A DNA stretch of 64,000 bases from CALWOS01 sp963595735 (GCA_963595735.1 CAVBJJ010000002.1:1-64000); one strand, 5' to 3'; positions 6,995-15,920 are shown, counted from the stretch's first letter. Program-made: numbers and translations. Notes: generated from the sequence alone by a model not told the origin.

Positions 6995-8995
6995 TCAGGA
7001 AATATCCGCAAGCTCCAGATACTTCCCGCCGTTTTCGGCAATGTGATGCTTTCTGCCCGCCAAATTGTCGCCCAGCAGCAGGTCAAAAATCTCCGCCGTG
7101 CGTGCGCCGTCCTCCGGCAGCACCCGGATCAGCCGCCGGGTCTCCGGGTTCATGGTGGTCAGCCACATCATCTCCGGGTCGTTTTCGCCAAGACCCTTGC
7201 TGCGGTTGATTTTGAACTTGGCGTCGCCCAGTCCCTCCAGAATCTGGTTTTTCTCCCGGTCGGAATAGGCAAACCAGGTCTTTTCCCCGGACTGGATCTC
7301 GTACAGGGGGGACTCCGCAATATAGACATATCCCTGCTCGATCAGGCTGGGCGTCAGCCGGTAGAGCATGGTCAGGATCAGGGTGCGGATCTGGAAGCCG
7401 TCCACATCCGCATCGGTGCAGATGACCACCTTGTTCCAGCGCAGGGATTTCAGGTCAAAGCTGTTCAGATCCTTGGCCTGCTTGGAGCGCTTTTCCTGCA
7501 CCTCCACCCCACAGCCCAGCACCCGGATCAGGTCGGTGATGATCTCACTTTTGAAAATGCGGGTGTAGTCCGCCTTCAGGCAGTTGAGGATCTTGCCGCG
7601 CACCGGCATGATGCCCTGATACTCCGCATCCCGGCTGAGCTTGACGCTGCCCAGTGCGGAATCACCCTCCACGATATAAATTTCCCGGCGGCTGACATCC
7701 TTGCTGCGGCAATCGACAAATTTCTGCACTCGGTTAGAGATATCCATACTGCTCTGAATCAGCTTTTTCTTCAATCCCTGCCGGTTTTTTTCCGCCGTTT
7801 CCCGCACACGCTTGTTGATCAGCACCTGCTCGGCAATCTTGTCCGCCTCCGCCTTGTGCTCGATGAAATAGATCTCCAGCTGCGTGCGCAAAAACTCCGT
7901 CATGGCCTCCTGGATAAAGCGGTTATTGATGGCCTTTTTGGTCTGGTTTTCATAGGAGGTCTGGGTGGAAAAGCAGTTGGTCACCAGCACCAGACACTCG
8001 GCAATGTCCTGAAAGCTGATCTTGCTTTCGTTTTTTGTGTACTTGCCGATTTTTTTCAGATAGCCGTCCACCGCGCTGACAAAAGCACTGCGCACGGCCT
8101 TGTCCGGTGCCCCACCATATTCCAGCCAGCTGGAATTGTGGTAATACTCCATGCCGCTGACCTTGTTGGAAAAAGCAAAGGCGGCGGATATCTTCACCTT
8201 GTATTCCGGCTTATCCGCCCGGTCCCGTCCCTTGCGCTCCGTCTCCCAAAAGCAGGGCGCGCTCAGGTACTCCTCTCCTACCAGCTCGCTGACATAGTCC
8301 AGAATGCCGTTTTCGTAGCGGAACTCCTCCGTCTCAAAACGAGAGCCCACCTGGTTTTTCAGGCGGAATCGCACCCCGGCGTTGACCACCGCCTGCCGGC
8401 GCAGGATATCCCGATAGTATTCCAGAGGAATGTCAATGTCGGTAAACACCTCCAGATCCGGCTTCCAGTGAATGGTCGTGCCGGTTTTCTTCCGATCGGC
8501 CGGTTCCGTGGTCAGACCGCCGACATTTTCTCCCTTGGCGAAGTGGAGGCTGTATTTTTTCTCGTCCCGCCACACGGTCACATCCATGTACTCCGCGGCA
8601 TACTGCGTTGCACAGGAGCCAAGACCGTTTAAGCCCAGGGAATACTCGTAGTTTTCCCCGGAGTTGTTGTCATATTTACCGCCGGCGTACAGCTCACAGA
8701 ACACCAGCTCCCAGTTAAAGCGTTCCTCCGCCGGATTCCAGTCCACCGGGCAGCCGCGGCCATTGTCCTCCACCTGGATGCTGTGGTCGGAAAAGCGGGT
8801 CACGGTGATCACATTGCCATAGCCCTCTCTGGCCTCGTCAATGGCGTTGGAGAGGATCTCAAACACCGCGTGCTGGCAGCCCTCCAGTCCATCCGAACCG
8901 AAGATGACCGCAGGGCGTTTGCGCACACGATCGGCGCCTTTCAGCTGGGAAATGCTCTCGTTGCCGTATTCTGCTGTCTTTTTGTTTTTGCTCAT
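6995..8995 (-). CDS. Type IIA DNA topoisomerase subunit B (ParE/GyrB-like, divergent)
   Basis: A 666-residue ATPase subunit. The GHKL fold shows ILSNAIDEARE (N-box), VEDNGRGCPVDW (G1) and GLNGLGSCATQYAAEY (glycine-rich lid); the transducer follows at about 220-390. The TOPRIM domain has IVEGDSALGSVK (usually EGDSAGGS), MPVRGKILN and the metal-binding DADVDG, with RSKGLGE near the end. These motifs deviate from standard GyrB/ParE, for example VRKRPAVIFGSDGLEG where RPGMYIG is expected. It forms a two-gene unit with the A subunit behind a good promoter at 9056-9084. Assigning gyrase or topo IV needs a tree. Confidence 0.85.
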   Translation of the reverse strand: MSKNKKTAEYGNESISQLKGADRVRKRPAVIFGSDGLEGCQHAVFEILSNAIDEAREGYGNVITVTRFSDHSIQVEDNGRGCPVDWNPAEERFNWELVFCELYAGGKYDNNSGENYEYSLGLNGLGSCATQYAAEYMDVTVWRDEKKYSLHFAKGENVGGLTTEPADRKKTGTTIHWKPDLEVFTDIDIPLEYYRDILRRQAVVNAGVRFRLKNQVGSRFETEEFRYENGILDYVSELVGEEYLSAPCFWETERKGRDRADKPEYKVKISAAFAFSNKVSGMEYYHNSSWLEYGGAPDKAVRSAFVSAVDGYLKKIGKYTKNESKISFQDIAECLVLVTNCFSTQTSYENQTKKAINNRFIQEAMTEFLRTQLEIYFIEHKAEADKIAEQVLINKRVRETAEKNRQGLKKKLIQSSMDISNRVQKFVDCRSKDVSRREIYIVEGDSALGSVKLSRDAEYQGIMPVRGKILNCLKADYTRIFKSEIITDLIRVLGCGVEVQEKRSKQAKDLNSFDLKSLRWNKVVICTDADVDGFQIRTLILTMLYRLTPSLIEQGYVYIAESPLYEIQSGEKTWFAYSDREKNQILEGLGDAKFKINRSKGLGENDPEMMWLTTMNPETRRLIRVLPEDGARTAEIFDLLLGDNLAGRKHHIAENGGKYLELADIS

Positions 8996-9055
8996 GCTGC
9001 CGCTTGCTCCCTTTTTTCCTTATTCTTTGTTTTCTGCTTACACGAATTCTAGTTT

Positions 9056-9084
9056 AGTATACCGAAAAATGCCCGGAAAAGCAA
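9056..9084 (-). promoter_or_regulatory. Promoter of the topoisomerase operon
   Basis: Minus strand -35 TTGCTT (9079-9084), 17-nt spacer, -10 TATACT (9056-9061). It is back to back with the PepSY gene promoter, whose -35 begins at 9095. Confidence 0.7.
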
Positions 9085-9094
9085 GCGTCCTGTA

Positions 9095-9124
9095 TTGACA
9101 CAGGCCGGAGCCGTCTGGTATATT
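9095..9124 (+). promoter_or_regulatory. Promoter of the PepSY lipoprotein gene
   Basis: Consensus -35 TTGACA (9095-9100), 18-nt spacer, -10 TATATT (9119-9124). The ribosome binding site GGAGG is at 9144-9148 and the ATG at 9155. Only 10 nt separate the two divergent -35 boxes. Confidence 0.75.
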
Positions 9125-9154
9125 CTCCGTAAAACACCTGTTTGGAGGGATACG

Positions 9155-9718
9155 ATGAAACGAAAACACTTCTGCCTTGGCGCGGCGCTCCTCCTGGCGG
9201 CGGTACTGACCGGCTGCCAGCATAACACGCAGCCCGCTACCCCCGCACTGGCTACCTCAGCCCCGGTTTCTTCCGGCCAGATCGACGAGAGCAAAGCGCA
9301 GGAAATCGCATTCTCCCACGCCGGCGTCAGCGCAGCCGACGCCGGCTTTATCCAGTCCGAGCTGGACAAGGAAAACGGCCGTTTGGTCTATGAACTTTCA
9401 TGGTACACAAACGGCGCATCGTATGAATATGAAATCGACGCCGCCACCGGGGAAATCCTCAGCTCCAGTTATGAAGACGAAAGCTCCGGCGCTGCGGATA
9501 CCGGCGCAGCTCTGTCGGAAGCCGAGGCCAAGCAGACCGCCCTTTCCCGCATCCCCGGCGCAAGCGAAGCGGACATTCGGGAGTGGGAATCTGATTTTGA
9601 CGACGCCCACCCGGAATATGAGGGGACGATCGTCTATGACGGCATGGAGTATGAATTCACGATTGACGCCGCCACCGGTACAATCACAGAATGGGACGCG
9701 GAAAGCATCCACTCCTGA
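9155..9718 (+). CDS. PepSY-domain lipoprotein
   Basis: A 187-residue exported protein. MKRKHFCLGAALLLAAVLTG followed by Cys21 is a lipoprotein signal. After a Ser/Ala/Pro linker there are two PepSY repeats (about 50-110 and 115-185), each starting with a KAQEIAF/EAKQTAL-type helix and ending in a YEYEIDAATGEI or YEFTIDAATGTI strand. PepSY domains are found in propeptides and secreted proteins and often restrain proteases or bind cell-surface partners; no protease gene is adjacent. The ATG at 9155 is chosen because GGAGG precedes it and the signal peptide starts there. Transcription probably ends in the repeat region downstream. Confidence 0.8.
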   Translation: MKRKHFCLGAALLLAAVLTGCQHNTQPATPALATSAPVSSGQIDESKAQEIAFSHAGVSAADAGFIQSELDKENGRLVYELSWYTNGASYEYEIDAATGEILSSSYEDESSGAADTGAALSEAEAKQTALSRIPGASEADIREWESDFDDAHPEYEGTIVYDGMEYEFTIDAATGTITEWDAESIHS

Positions 9719-9940
9719 CGCAAAGCATCCCAGCTTGTCAAAAAAGTCCTGAACTTTTTTGACTTCGCTTATCCGCCGAGTATTTTGGCCAAGCCAAAAT
9801 ACTGTGGGAAAGCCCAGAAAAGGGCTTTCCGCGGCGGTTTATCTCATTGAGGCGGGTCTTGACCCCCTCAAACTCCCCCGCTGCTGCGGTGGCTTCTGCT
9901 GGCTGCCTGTTTTTTTGACAGTCTGTGACGCAAAGCGTCC
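9716..9940. repeat. Dispersed intergenic repeat, copy 1
   Basis: Between CTTGTCAAAAAAG (9734) and TTTTTTTGACAG (ending 9920), which are inverted relative to each other, lie the family modules: a CCGCCGAGTATTTTGG stretch, a CCAGAAAAGGGCTTTCC stretch and GGCGGGTCTTGACCCCCTCA. The unit is flanked by near-identical 15-bp direct repeats, TGACGCAAAGCATCC (9716) and TGACGCAAAGCGTCC (9926), reminiscent of a target duplication. No protein is encoded. Similar copies are at 15604, 21206, 38602 and 51926. Confidence 0.65.
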
Positions 9941-9972
9941 ATCTTCTATAGTATAAGTCCATATAGTATCAG

Positions 9973-9997
9973 CGCCCGCTGCAAAGCGGGCGTTTTT
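9973..9997 (+). terminator. Plus-strand terminator
   Basis: CGCCCGCT (9973-9980), loop GCAA, AGCGGGCG (9985-9992), then TTTTT. It could end transcription of the PepSY gene upstream of the repeat. Confidence 0.75.
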
Positions 9998-10004
9998 CGT
10001 ATAA

Positions 10005-10033
10005 AAAGTCGGAGCAAAGCGGACTTTGCTCCG
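10005..10033 (-). terminator. Terminator of tRNA-Ser
   Basis: On the minus strand CGGAGCAAAG and CTTTGCTCCG (10024-10033 and 10010-10019) form a 10-bp stem with a 4-nt loop, followed by ACTTTTTA. Confidence 0.8.
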
Positions 10034-10036
10034 ATG

Positions 10037-10128
10037 TGGCGGAGATGAAGAGATTCGAACTCTTGCGCCGGCAAAACCGACCTACCGGATTTCGAATCCG
10101 GACCCTTCAACCACTTGGGTACATCTCC
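10037..10128 (-). tRNA. tRNA-Ser(CGA)
   Basis: Minus strand: acceptor arms GGAGATG/CATCTCC, anticodon stem CCGGA/TCCGG with loop TTCGAAA (anticodon CGA), a long class II variable arm (GGTCGGTTTTGCCGGC region), T loop TTCGAAT, discriminator G and encoded CCA (10037-10039). Confidence 0.93.
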
Positions 10129-10200
10129 ACAGTATTCCGGCAGGAGCCACTGTCAAACTCCTACCTTGCATTAGGATACACGAAAAGGCGGCAACTGTCA

Positions 10201-10249
10201 ACCGCTGCGGCTGTCAAAATCTTCCGGACAGCCGCAGCGGTCTTTTTTT
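10201..10249. terminator. 15-bp hairpin at the end of the MBL hydrolase gene
   Basis: ACCGCTGCGGCTGTC (10201-10215) pairs perfectly with GACAGCCGCAGCGGT (10227-10241). The T-run (10243-10249) follows on the plus strand and touches the stop codon of the convergent hydrolase gene, so on the minus strand the hairpin lies just after the stop but lacks a T-run. It probably serves as a transcript end or block in both directions. Confidence 0.6.
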
Positions 10250-10866
10250 CAGTTTTTTCCCGCCATGGACAGATAGGGATTATTGACCCGCTCCACATCC
10301 AGCGTGGTGGCATCCATATGGCCGGGATAGACCTCGAAATTTCCGGGCATATGATACAACCGTCCCAGAGACGCCATCATCTTGGCCGGGTCGCTTCCGG
10401 GAAAGTCCGTGCGGCCGCAGCTGCCCTTGAACAGGGTGTCCCCGGAAAAGATGACCTTTTCCTTTTCACAGACCAGACAGACGCTGCCCTCGCTGTGGCC
10501 GGGGGTCTCCATGACATAAAAGACCATGTCCCCCACCTGGATCTGGTCGCCCTCCTCATAAAAGATCGTGCCATCCGGAGGCGAATACCGCAGGCTGGCA
10601 TCCTCCAGCGTGGGGTTGGTGTCCTTTTCATGCATATAGACCTGCGCGCCCGTGGCCTCCTGGACGGCGCGCACCGCCATGGTGTGGTCAAAATGCCCGT
10701 GGGTGATGAAAATATGGGTACATTTCAACTTGTTGGACTCCAGATAGTCCAAAATCGTGCTGCTCTCGTCACCGGGGTCGATCACAGCACAGATCAGGGA
10801 CGCTTCCTCCGTGACCACATAGCAGTTGGTCTCCAGCTGTCCCACAGGGATGGTTTTGATCAGCAT
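10249..10866 (-). CDS. MBL-fold metallo-hydrolase (glyoxalase II-like)
   Basis: A 205-residue cytosolic metallo-beta-lactamase-fold enzyme. The metal ligands are visible in THGHFDH (residues 55-61), TPGHSEGS, SGDTLF and the late YPGHMDAT histidine. Length and motifs fit the short YcbL-type subgroup related to hydroxyacylglutathione hydrolase, which cleaves thioesters or similar small substrates; the true substrate is unknown. It is the last gene of the recJ-rsh-dtd operon, 14 nt after dtd, a common order in Firmicutes. Confidence 0.85.
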   Translation of the reverse strand: MLIKTIPVGQLETNCYVVTEEASLICAVIDPGDESSTILDYLESNKLKCTHIFITHGHFDHTMAVRAVQEATGAQVYMHEKDTNPTLEDASLRYSPPDGTIFYEEGDQIQVGDMVFYVMETPGHSEGSVCLVCEKEKVIFSGDTLFKGSCGRTDFPGSDPAKMMASLGRLYHMPGNFEVYPGHMDATTLDVERVNNPYLSMAGKN

Positions 10867-10880
10867 TGGTCGTCTCCTCC

Positions 10881-11324
10881 TTATAAATCATCCGTATCCA
10901 GCAGCAGCGTGACCGGCCCATCGCTGACCGAGGACACCAGCATATCCGCGCCGAACTGCCCCGTCTGCACGGCAAAGCCCTTTTCCCGGCACAGCCGCAC
11001 CACCTGCTCATACAGGGGGATCGCCGTTTCCGGTCTTGCCGCCTGGGTAAAACCCGGGCGGCGGGAGCGGCAGTCGGCATACAGGGTAAACTGGCTGACG
11101 ATCAGCAGCTCCGCCCCGGCGTCTCCGGGGGAAATGTTCATTTTGCCGCTTTCATCCTCAAACACGCGGGCGCCGCAGATCCGGTCGGCGATTTTCTCCG
11201 CCTGCGCCGGGCCATCCTGCACATGGATCCCCAGCAGAACCAGAAAGCCCTTTTGAATACTGGCTACCGTTTCGCCGTCAATGGTCACGGCAGCGTTTTT
11301 TACACGCGTTACAACTGCACGCAT
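10881..11324 (-). CDS. dtd: D-aminoacyl-tRNA deacylase
   Basis: A 147-residue enzyme that hydrolyses D-amino acids (and glycine on tRNA-Ala) from mischarged tRNA. The family signatures are SQFTLYADCR (about 77-86) and the Gly-cisPro motif in SDGPVTLLLDT near the C-terminus, where an Asn often precedes the Asp-Gly-Pro. Normal DTD length is about 145-150. It lies 19 nt downstream of the (p)ppGpp synthetase gene, the standard rsh-dtd pairing in Firmicutes. Confidence 0.95.
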   Translation of the reverse strand: MRAVVTRVKNAAVTIDGETVASIQKGFLVLLGIHVQDGPAQAEKIADRICGARVFEDESGKMNISPGDAGAELLIVSQFTLYADCRSRRPGFTQAARPETAIPLYEQVVRLCREKGFAVQTGQFGADMLVSSVSDGPVTLLLDTDDL

Positions 11325-11343
11325 GGGATTTCCTCCTCTTTTG

Positions 11344-13566
11344 TCACCGCGTTACCTCCGACACCGAGCGGATGGCGGCAAGCTTATTCATAATATTCCG
11401 CAGCTCAGTCAGAGAACTGACCTCCAGCGTCACGGTCGTCGTGGTGATACCGCCGTTCTCCCGGCTGGAAAGACTGCGCACCTTGGCGCTCAGCCCGTTG
11501 AGCACCGTGGCAATGTCGATCAGCAGGCCGCCGCGATCCTTTGCGGTGATAAACAGGGTCGTGACATAGGTATCCGTGATCTTGTCCGCCCAGTTGACCT
11601 TGATCCAGCGCCCGGCGTCCTCTTTTTTTGCGTTCAGATAGTTGGGACAGTCCTTTCGATGGACGGAAACGCCGTAGCCCCGGGTGATAAAGCCGATGAT
11701 ATCGTCCCCGGGAATGGGGGAACAGCAGCGAGAGAATTTGACCAGACAGTTATCCAGCCCCTCCACCAGAATACCGTGGATGGACTTGGTGAGCTGCTTG
11801 GCGGCGGAGGCCGTGCGCTTGTCGCCGGCTTCGTTCAGGCGCTCCACCTCCGTGCGCTGCTGCTCCTGGCGCTGGGCGCGAAGCACCTCGTCCTTGATGC
11901 GGTTTACCACACGGGTAGCCGTCATACCGCCGTAGCCGATGGCCGCCAGCAGGTCGTCCAGACTGGTCACAGAGACCCGCTTGAGCAGCACCGGCAAAAT
12001 TTCCTCACTCATCACCGTGGACATGGGGATGCCCGCCCGGCGCAGCTCGGCTTCAAAAATCTCCCGGCCGTGCTCGATATTTTCTTCCCGCTTTTCCTTT
12101 TTCAGCCACTGCTTGATCTTGGTGCGGGCAGTGCTGCTTTTGCAGATGGTAAGCCAATCGCGGCTTGGCCCCGGCGCGGCCTTGCTGGTCTGGATCTCCA
12201 CAATGTCGCCGTTTTGCAGCTTGTGGTGAAAGGGTACGATCCGGTTGTTGACCTTTGCGCCCACCATGCGGTTACCCACCGCAGAGTGGATGGAATAGGC
12301 AAAGTCAATGGGCGTGGAACCGTTGGGCAGATTGACCACATCGCCCTGGGGGGTGAACACAAAGACCTCGTCGGAGAACATATCGATCTTCATTTCGCTG
12401 AAAAAGTCCGTGGCGTCGGACTCCTGCTGGGTCTCCAGCAGATGCCGCACCCAGGCAAACTTTTCCTCGTCCCCGCTGCGCACGCCGGCGTTGCCGGATT
12501 TGTACTTCCAGTGCGCCGCCACGCCGTATTCCGCGGTCTGGTGCATCTCCCAGGTGCGCACCTGCACCTCAAAGGGAATGCCCTCCGTGCCGATGACCGT
12601 GGTATGTACGCTCTGGTAGCCGTTGGGCTTGGGCATGGAGATATAGTCCTTAAAGCGCCCCGGCACAGGCTTGAACATATCGTGGATGTGTCCCAGCACA
12701 TTGTAGCAGTCCGGCAGCGTATTGACGATGACCCGAAACGCACACAGGTCAAAAATGCCGTCCAGGGGTACATTCTGGGCATACATCTTCCGGTAAATGG
12801 AGTAAACATGCTTGATGCGGCTGTAAATGGTACACTGGATACCCCATTCCTCCAGCCGGTCCTTGATCCGCACCTCCATATCCGCCATGAATTTATCCAA
12901 CGAGCTTTTCCGGCGCGCCAGATTCTCCATGATCGCCGTATAGCCGATGGGGTCCAAATATTGCAGGGACAAATCCTCCAGCTCCCATTTCACCCGCTGG
13001 ATACCCAAGCGGTGGGCAATGGGAGCATAGATCTCCATGGTCTCCAAAGACTTGCTGCGCTGCTTTTCCGGCGTCTGATAGCACATAGTGCGCATATTGT
13101 GCAGCCGATCCGCGATCTTGATGAGGATCACGCGGATGTCCTTACTCATGGCGAGGAGCATTTTGCGGATGTTCTCCATCTGCTCGTCTTCCTTGGAGGT
13201 ATACTGCACCCGGGTCAGCTTGGTCACGCCGTCCACGATCTCCGCCACGGAGGTGCCAAAGCGTTTGGCGATATCCTCGCAGGTGACGGGGGTGTCCTCC
13301 ACGCAGTCGTGGAGGAGCGCTGCGACAATGCTGTCCTCATCCAGCTTGATATCCGCCGCGATCTGCGCCGCGGCGACAGCATGGGTGATATAGGGAGAGC
13401 CGTCCCGGCGGAGCTGGCCGTTGTGCGCCTCCCGGGCATACTCATAGGCCTTGCGGATGCGGTCGAAATCCGCCGTTGGCATATAGGACTCCACCCGTTT
13501 GCGGAGATCCTCGTACATGGCTTCCAAATCCACCTGTTTCGGTTCGGGATGACTGGTTTCCGGCAT
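11344..13566 (-). CDS. relA: Bifunctional (p)ppGpp synthetase/hydrolase
   Basis: A 740-residue long RSH protein controlling the stringent response. Domains in order: HD hydrolase (His62 in ITHAVAAAQ, His86-Asp87 in ALLHDCVEDT, so hydrolase looks intact), synthetase (about 230-360, with SMPKPNGYQSVHTT and an EVQVRTWEMHQTAEYG segment), TGS (about 395-455, VFVFTPQGDVVNLPNGSTPI), a conserved helical/zinc-finger-type region and a C-terminal ACT domain (about 665-738). Both enzymatic halves keep their motifs, as in the single RSH enzyme of most Firmicutes. It lies between recJ and dtd. Confidence 0.95.
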   Translation of the reverse strand: MPETSHPEPKQVDLEAMYEDLRKRVESYMPTADFDRIRKAYEYAREAHNGQLRRDGSPYITHAVAAAQIAADIKLDEDSIVAALLHDCVEDTPVTCEDIAKRFGTSVAEIVDGVTKLTRVQYTSKEDEQMENIRKMLLAMSKDIRVILIKIADRLHNMRTMCYQTPEKQRSKSLETMEIYAPIAHRLGIQRVKWELEDLSLQYLDPIGYTAIMENLARRKSSLDKFMADMEVRIKDRLEEWGIQCTIYSRIKHVYSIYRKMYAQNVPLDGIFDLCAFRVIVNTLPDCYNVLGHIHDMFKPVPGRFKDYISMPKPNGYQSVHTTVIGTEGIPFEVQVRTWEMHQTAEYGVAAHWKYKSGNAGVRSGDEEKFAWVRHLLETQQESDATDFFSEMKIDMFSDEVFVFTPQGDVVNLPNGSTPIDFAYSIHSAVGNRMVGAKVNNRIVPFHHKLQNGDIVEIQTSKAAPGPSRDWLTICKSSTARTKIKQWLKKEKREENIEHGREIFEAELRRAGIPMSTVMSEEILPVLLKRVSVTSLDDLLAAIGYGGMTATRVVNRIKDEVLRAQRQEQQRTEVERLNEAGDKRTASAAKQLTKSIHGILVEGLDNCLVKFSRCCSPIPGDDIIGFITRGYGVSVHRKDCPNYLNAKKEDAGRWIKVNWADKITDTYVTTLFITAKDRGGLLIDIATVLNGLSAKVRSLSSRENGGITTTTVTLEVSSLTELRNIMNKLAAIRSVSEVTR

Positions 13567-13612
13567 ACAGAACCCTCCTTTGTATGTAAGCTCGATCGCG
13601 CTGATTTTTATC

Positions 13613-15301
13613 TTATCTATCTGATCCTGCGGCGGGACGCAGATCGGTCAGCAGCAGCTGGACGCTGCGCCGGCCGCGGTATTCGTTGATCTGGGGGGAA
13701 AACATGATATCGACCCGCGCTCCCTCCTCTACGCCAAGTGTCTCCGCCGTCTGGGAGAAGAACACGCCCTCATAGCTGCGGCCGAATTTTCCCAGATGCA
13801 GGCGCAGGTGCTTGCCGCCGCCCATGGGTACGATGCGTTCCAGACACACATCCGTCATACACAGCAGCGGACGGGGATTGCCGAAGCCGCAAGGCTCCAG
13901 CAGGTCCAGAGACTCCACATTGTACATCTCCAGCAGCCCGGCGCTGTCCACCAGCAGGTCGGCCTCCAGGCTGGGCAGTTCCGTGGGCGGATGCGCCCGG
14001 TAATAGTCGGCCATGGCCTCCCGGAACGCCGCCAGATTTTCCCGACGGATGCTCAGTCCCGCCGCCATGGCGTGGCCGCCATAGCTTTCCAGATATGCCG
14101 AGCAGGCCTCCAGGGCCTGATACAGCGGAAATCCGCCATAGCTGCGGCAGGAGCCTTTTCCCATATCGCCGTCCAGGCAGATCATGACTGTGGGCAGACA
14201 GTAGGCCTCCGCCAGCCGATTTGCGGCAATGCCGATCACGCCCTGATGCCAGTCCTCCGCCGCCAGCACGATCGGCGTCGTGGGCGGGGACTGCTGCAGG
14301 CGCTGGTTTGCCTCCTCCCAGATCTCGCCCTCGATGTGCTGGCGGCTGCGGTTCATTTCGCACAGGGTCTCCGCCAGCTTCTTGCAGCGCTGGGGATCCT
14401 CCGTCAGCAGCAGCTCCGTTGCCACATCGGTCTGTCCCAGACGCCCGGCAGCATTGATGCGGGGCGCCATGGAAAAGCCGATAGCCATGGCATTCAGGCG
14501 TTTATCACTCACGCCGGCCTCCTCCAGCAGGGAGCGCAGTCCCGGCCGGGGCTGCTCCCGGAGCTTATCCAGCCCCACCCGGACGATATACCGGTTTTCG
14601 CCGACGATCGGCATCATGTCCGCCACTGTCCCCACCGCCACCAGATCCGCATAGCGCAGTAGGCAGCGGCGGGAGCTGCGCTCCAGCACACTGGCCAGCT
14701 TGAACGCCACGCCCACACCGGCAAGGTTTTCCCCGCAGGTGCAGCCCGGGCGCTTGGGATCGACCACGGCAATGGCGTCCGGCAGCACCTCCCGGCACTG
14801 GTGGTGATCGGTAATGATGACCTCCATGCCCAAACTTTTGGCAAAGGCCACCTCCTCCACCGCGGTCACGCCGCAGTCCACCGTGACGATCAGCCGCACG
14901 CCCTGGTCATACAGAGTCTGGATCGCCCCCGTGTTCAGGCCGTAGCCCTCCCGGATGCGGTCGGGGATATACAGCTTGCAGGGCAGTCCCCGGCTGCGGA
15001 GATAATCCGTCAGCAGACAGCCGGAGGTGATGCCGTCCACATCGTAATCGCCAAACACCGCCGTGGAGGTACCGGCCTCGATGGCCTTTTCCAGGCAGGC
15101 CGCAGCTTTTTCCATGTCCGGCAATGTTCGGGGATCCTCCAGACAGGTGAGCTTAGTATATAAAAACTGTTCCGCCGTTTCCGGCTCTGTCATACCGCGC
15201 TGCCCCAGCAGCGCGGCCAGCAGCGGCGGATACCCCGCCTGCACCAGCGCCTTGGGAATTTGGGGCGCGGTTTGGGGAATTTTCCAATTGGGATACTTCA
15301 T
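13613..15301 (-). CDS. recJ: Single-stranded-DNA-specific exonuclease RecJ
   Basis: A 562-residue 5'-3' exonuclease for recombination and repair. The DHH phosphoesterase motifs are present: FGDYDVDGITSG (about 80-91), a TVDCG motif, ITDHHQCREVLPDA and VDPKR. The DHHA1 region carries the late GGHAMAAGLSI motif, followed by an OB-like C-terminus ending RRSVQLLLTDLR. Length is typical. It heads the recJ-rsh-dtd-MBL operon; the adenine phosphoribosyltransferase gene often found between recJ and rsh is missing here. The ATG at 15301 has only a weak ribosome binding site. Confidence 0.94.
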   Translation of the reverse strand: MKYPNWKIPQTAPQIPKALVQAGYPPLLAALLGQRGMTEPETAEQFLYTKLTCLEDPRTLPDMEKAAACLEKAIEAGTSTAVFGDYDVDGITSGCLLTDYLRSRGLPCKLYIPDRIREGYGLNTGAIQTLYDQGVRLIVTVDCGVTAVEEVAFAKSLGMEVIITDHHQCREVLPDAIAVVDPKRPGCTCGENLAGVGVAFKLASVLERSSRRCLLRYADLVAVGTVADMMPIVGENRYIVRVGLDKLREQPRPGLRSLLEEAGVSDKRLNAMAIGFSMAPRINAAGRLGQTDVATELLLTEDPQRCKKLAETLCEMNRSRQHIEGEIWEEANQRLQQSPPTTPIVLAAEDWHQGVIGIAANRLAEAYCLPTVMICLDGDMGKGSCRSYGGFPLYQALEACSAYLESYGGHAMAAGLSIRRENLAAFREAMADYYRAHPPTELPSLEADLLVDSAGLLEMYNVESLDLLEPCGFGNPRPLLCMTDVCLERIVPMGGGKHLRLHLGKFGRSYEGVFFSQTAETLGVEEGARVDIMFSPQINEYRGRRSVQLLLTDLRPAAGSDR

Positions 15302-15388
15302 AAAACCGTGATTCCGTTCTCGTTGTTTTCCGTTTTTTCCTGTCTCTTAACTAAAATATTATATCACGGAAATTTTGTCTGCGCAATC

Positions 15389-15418
15389 TTGACATAGCCC
15401 CTTTTACCATGATAACAT
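15389..15418 (+). promoter_or_regulatory. Promoter of tRNA-Leu
   Basis: TTGACA (15389-15394), 18-nt spacer, TAACAT (15413-15418), ending 22 nt before the mature tRNA start. Confidence 0.7.
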
Positions 15419-15440
15419 GAAAAGCGTTGTACTTCGCCTG

Positions 15441-15527
15441 TCGGTGTGGTGGAATTGGCAGACACAAGGGACTTAAAATCCCTCGGCGGCAACGCTGTAC
15501 GGGTTCAAGCCCCGTCACCGACACCAA
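15441..15527 (+). tRNA. tRNA-Leu(TAA)
   Basis: Acceptor arms GTCGGTG/CACCGAC, anticodon arm GGGA-CTTAAAA-TCCC (anticodon TAA), long class II variable arm, T loop TTCAAGC, discriminator A and encoded CCA (15525-15527). Confidence 0.95.
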
Positions 15528-15603
15528 TTCAGAAAGGCTCCTTTTGGCACGAATCCCCGCCGCGTGGCGAGGCTTCTTAGCCCCTTGGAGCCTTTCTTCA
15601 CTT

Positions 15604-15893
15604 CCCAATGTGACCCGCTTCCGCTGGGCTCACATTGGGGGCTTACCCCCTCAAACTCCCCCCGCGGCTGCGGGAAACGATACTGCCTGCTGTTTTTTGA
15701 CAGCCTTGCCTCTCCCCTTGGGAGAGGTGGCTGCGCGCAGCGAAGACGGAGAGGGCAAACAATGACCATGCCATATGAACCCCAGGGGACTCGATTATCT
15801 GCAAAACCCTCTCAGTCGCCTACGGCGACAGCTCTCCCAGAGGGAGCTCCGTTACATAGTTTTTTGACAGGCTGTCCGCGGCGGTTTATCCAT
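15604..15893. repeat. Dispersed intergenic repeat, copy 2
   Basis: This fills the gap between tRNA-Leu and the NTPase gene. It begins with an inverted repeat (CCCAATGTGA at 15604, TCACATTGGG ending 15638), then CTTACCCCCTCAAACTCCCC, GTTTTTTGACAG, the module CCTCTCCCCTTGGGAGAGGTGG followed by CGCAGCGAAGACGGAGAGGG, then CCCTCTCAGTCGCC...GGCGACAGCTCTCCC, a second TTTTTTGACAG and GCGGCGGTTTATC. The same modules occur in other copies in different combinations. No gene is seen. Confidence 0.65.
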
Positions 15894-15920
15894 CGAACTG
15901 ATTTTCAACACCTATAATCG

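Noticed and set aside
10129..10160. TTGACA-like promoter directly before tRNA-Ser on the minus strand
   Set aside because: The matching -10 would touch the mature tRNA start, putting transcription initiation inside the tRNA.
11281..13689. Plus-strand open frame of about 800 codons opposite the RSH gene
   Set aside because: Shadow frame; the minus strand encodes intact HD, synthetase, TGS and ACT domains.
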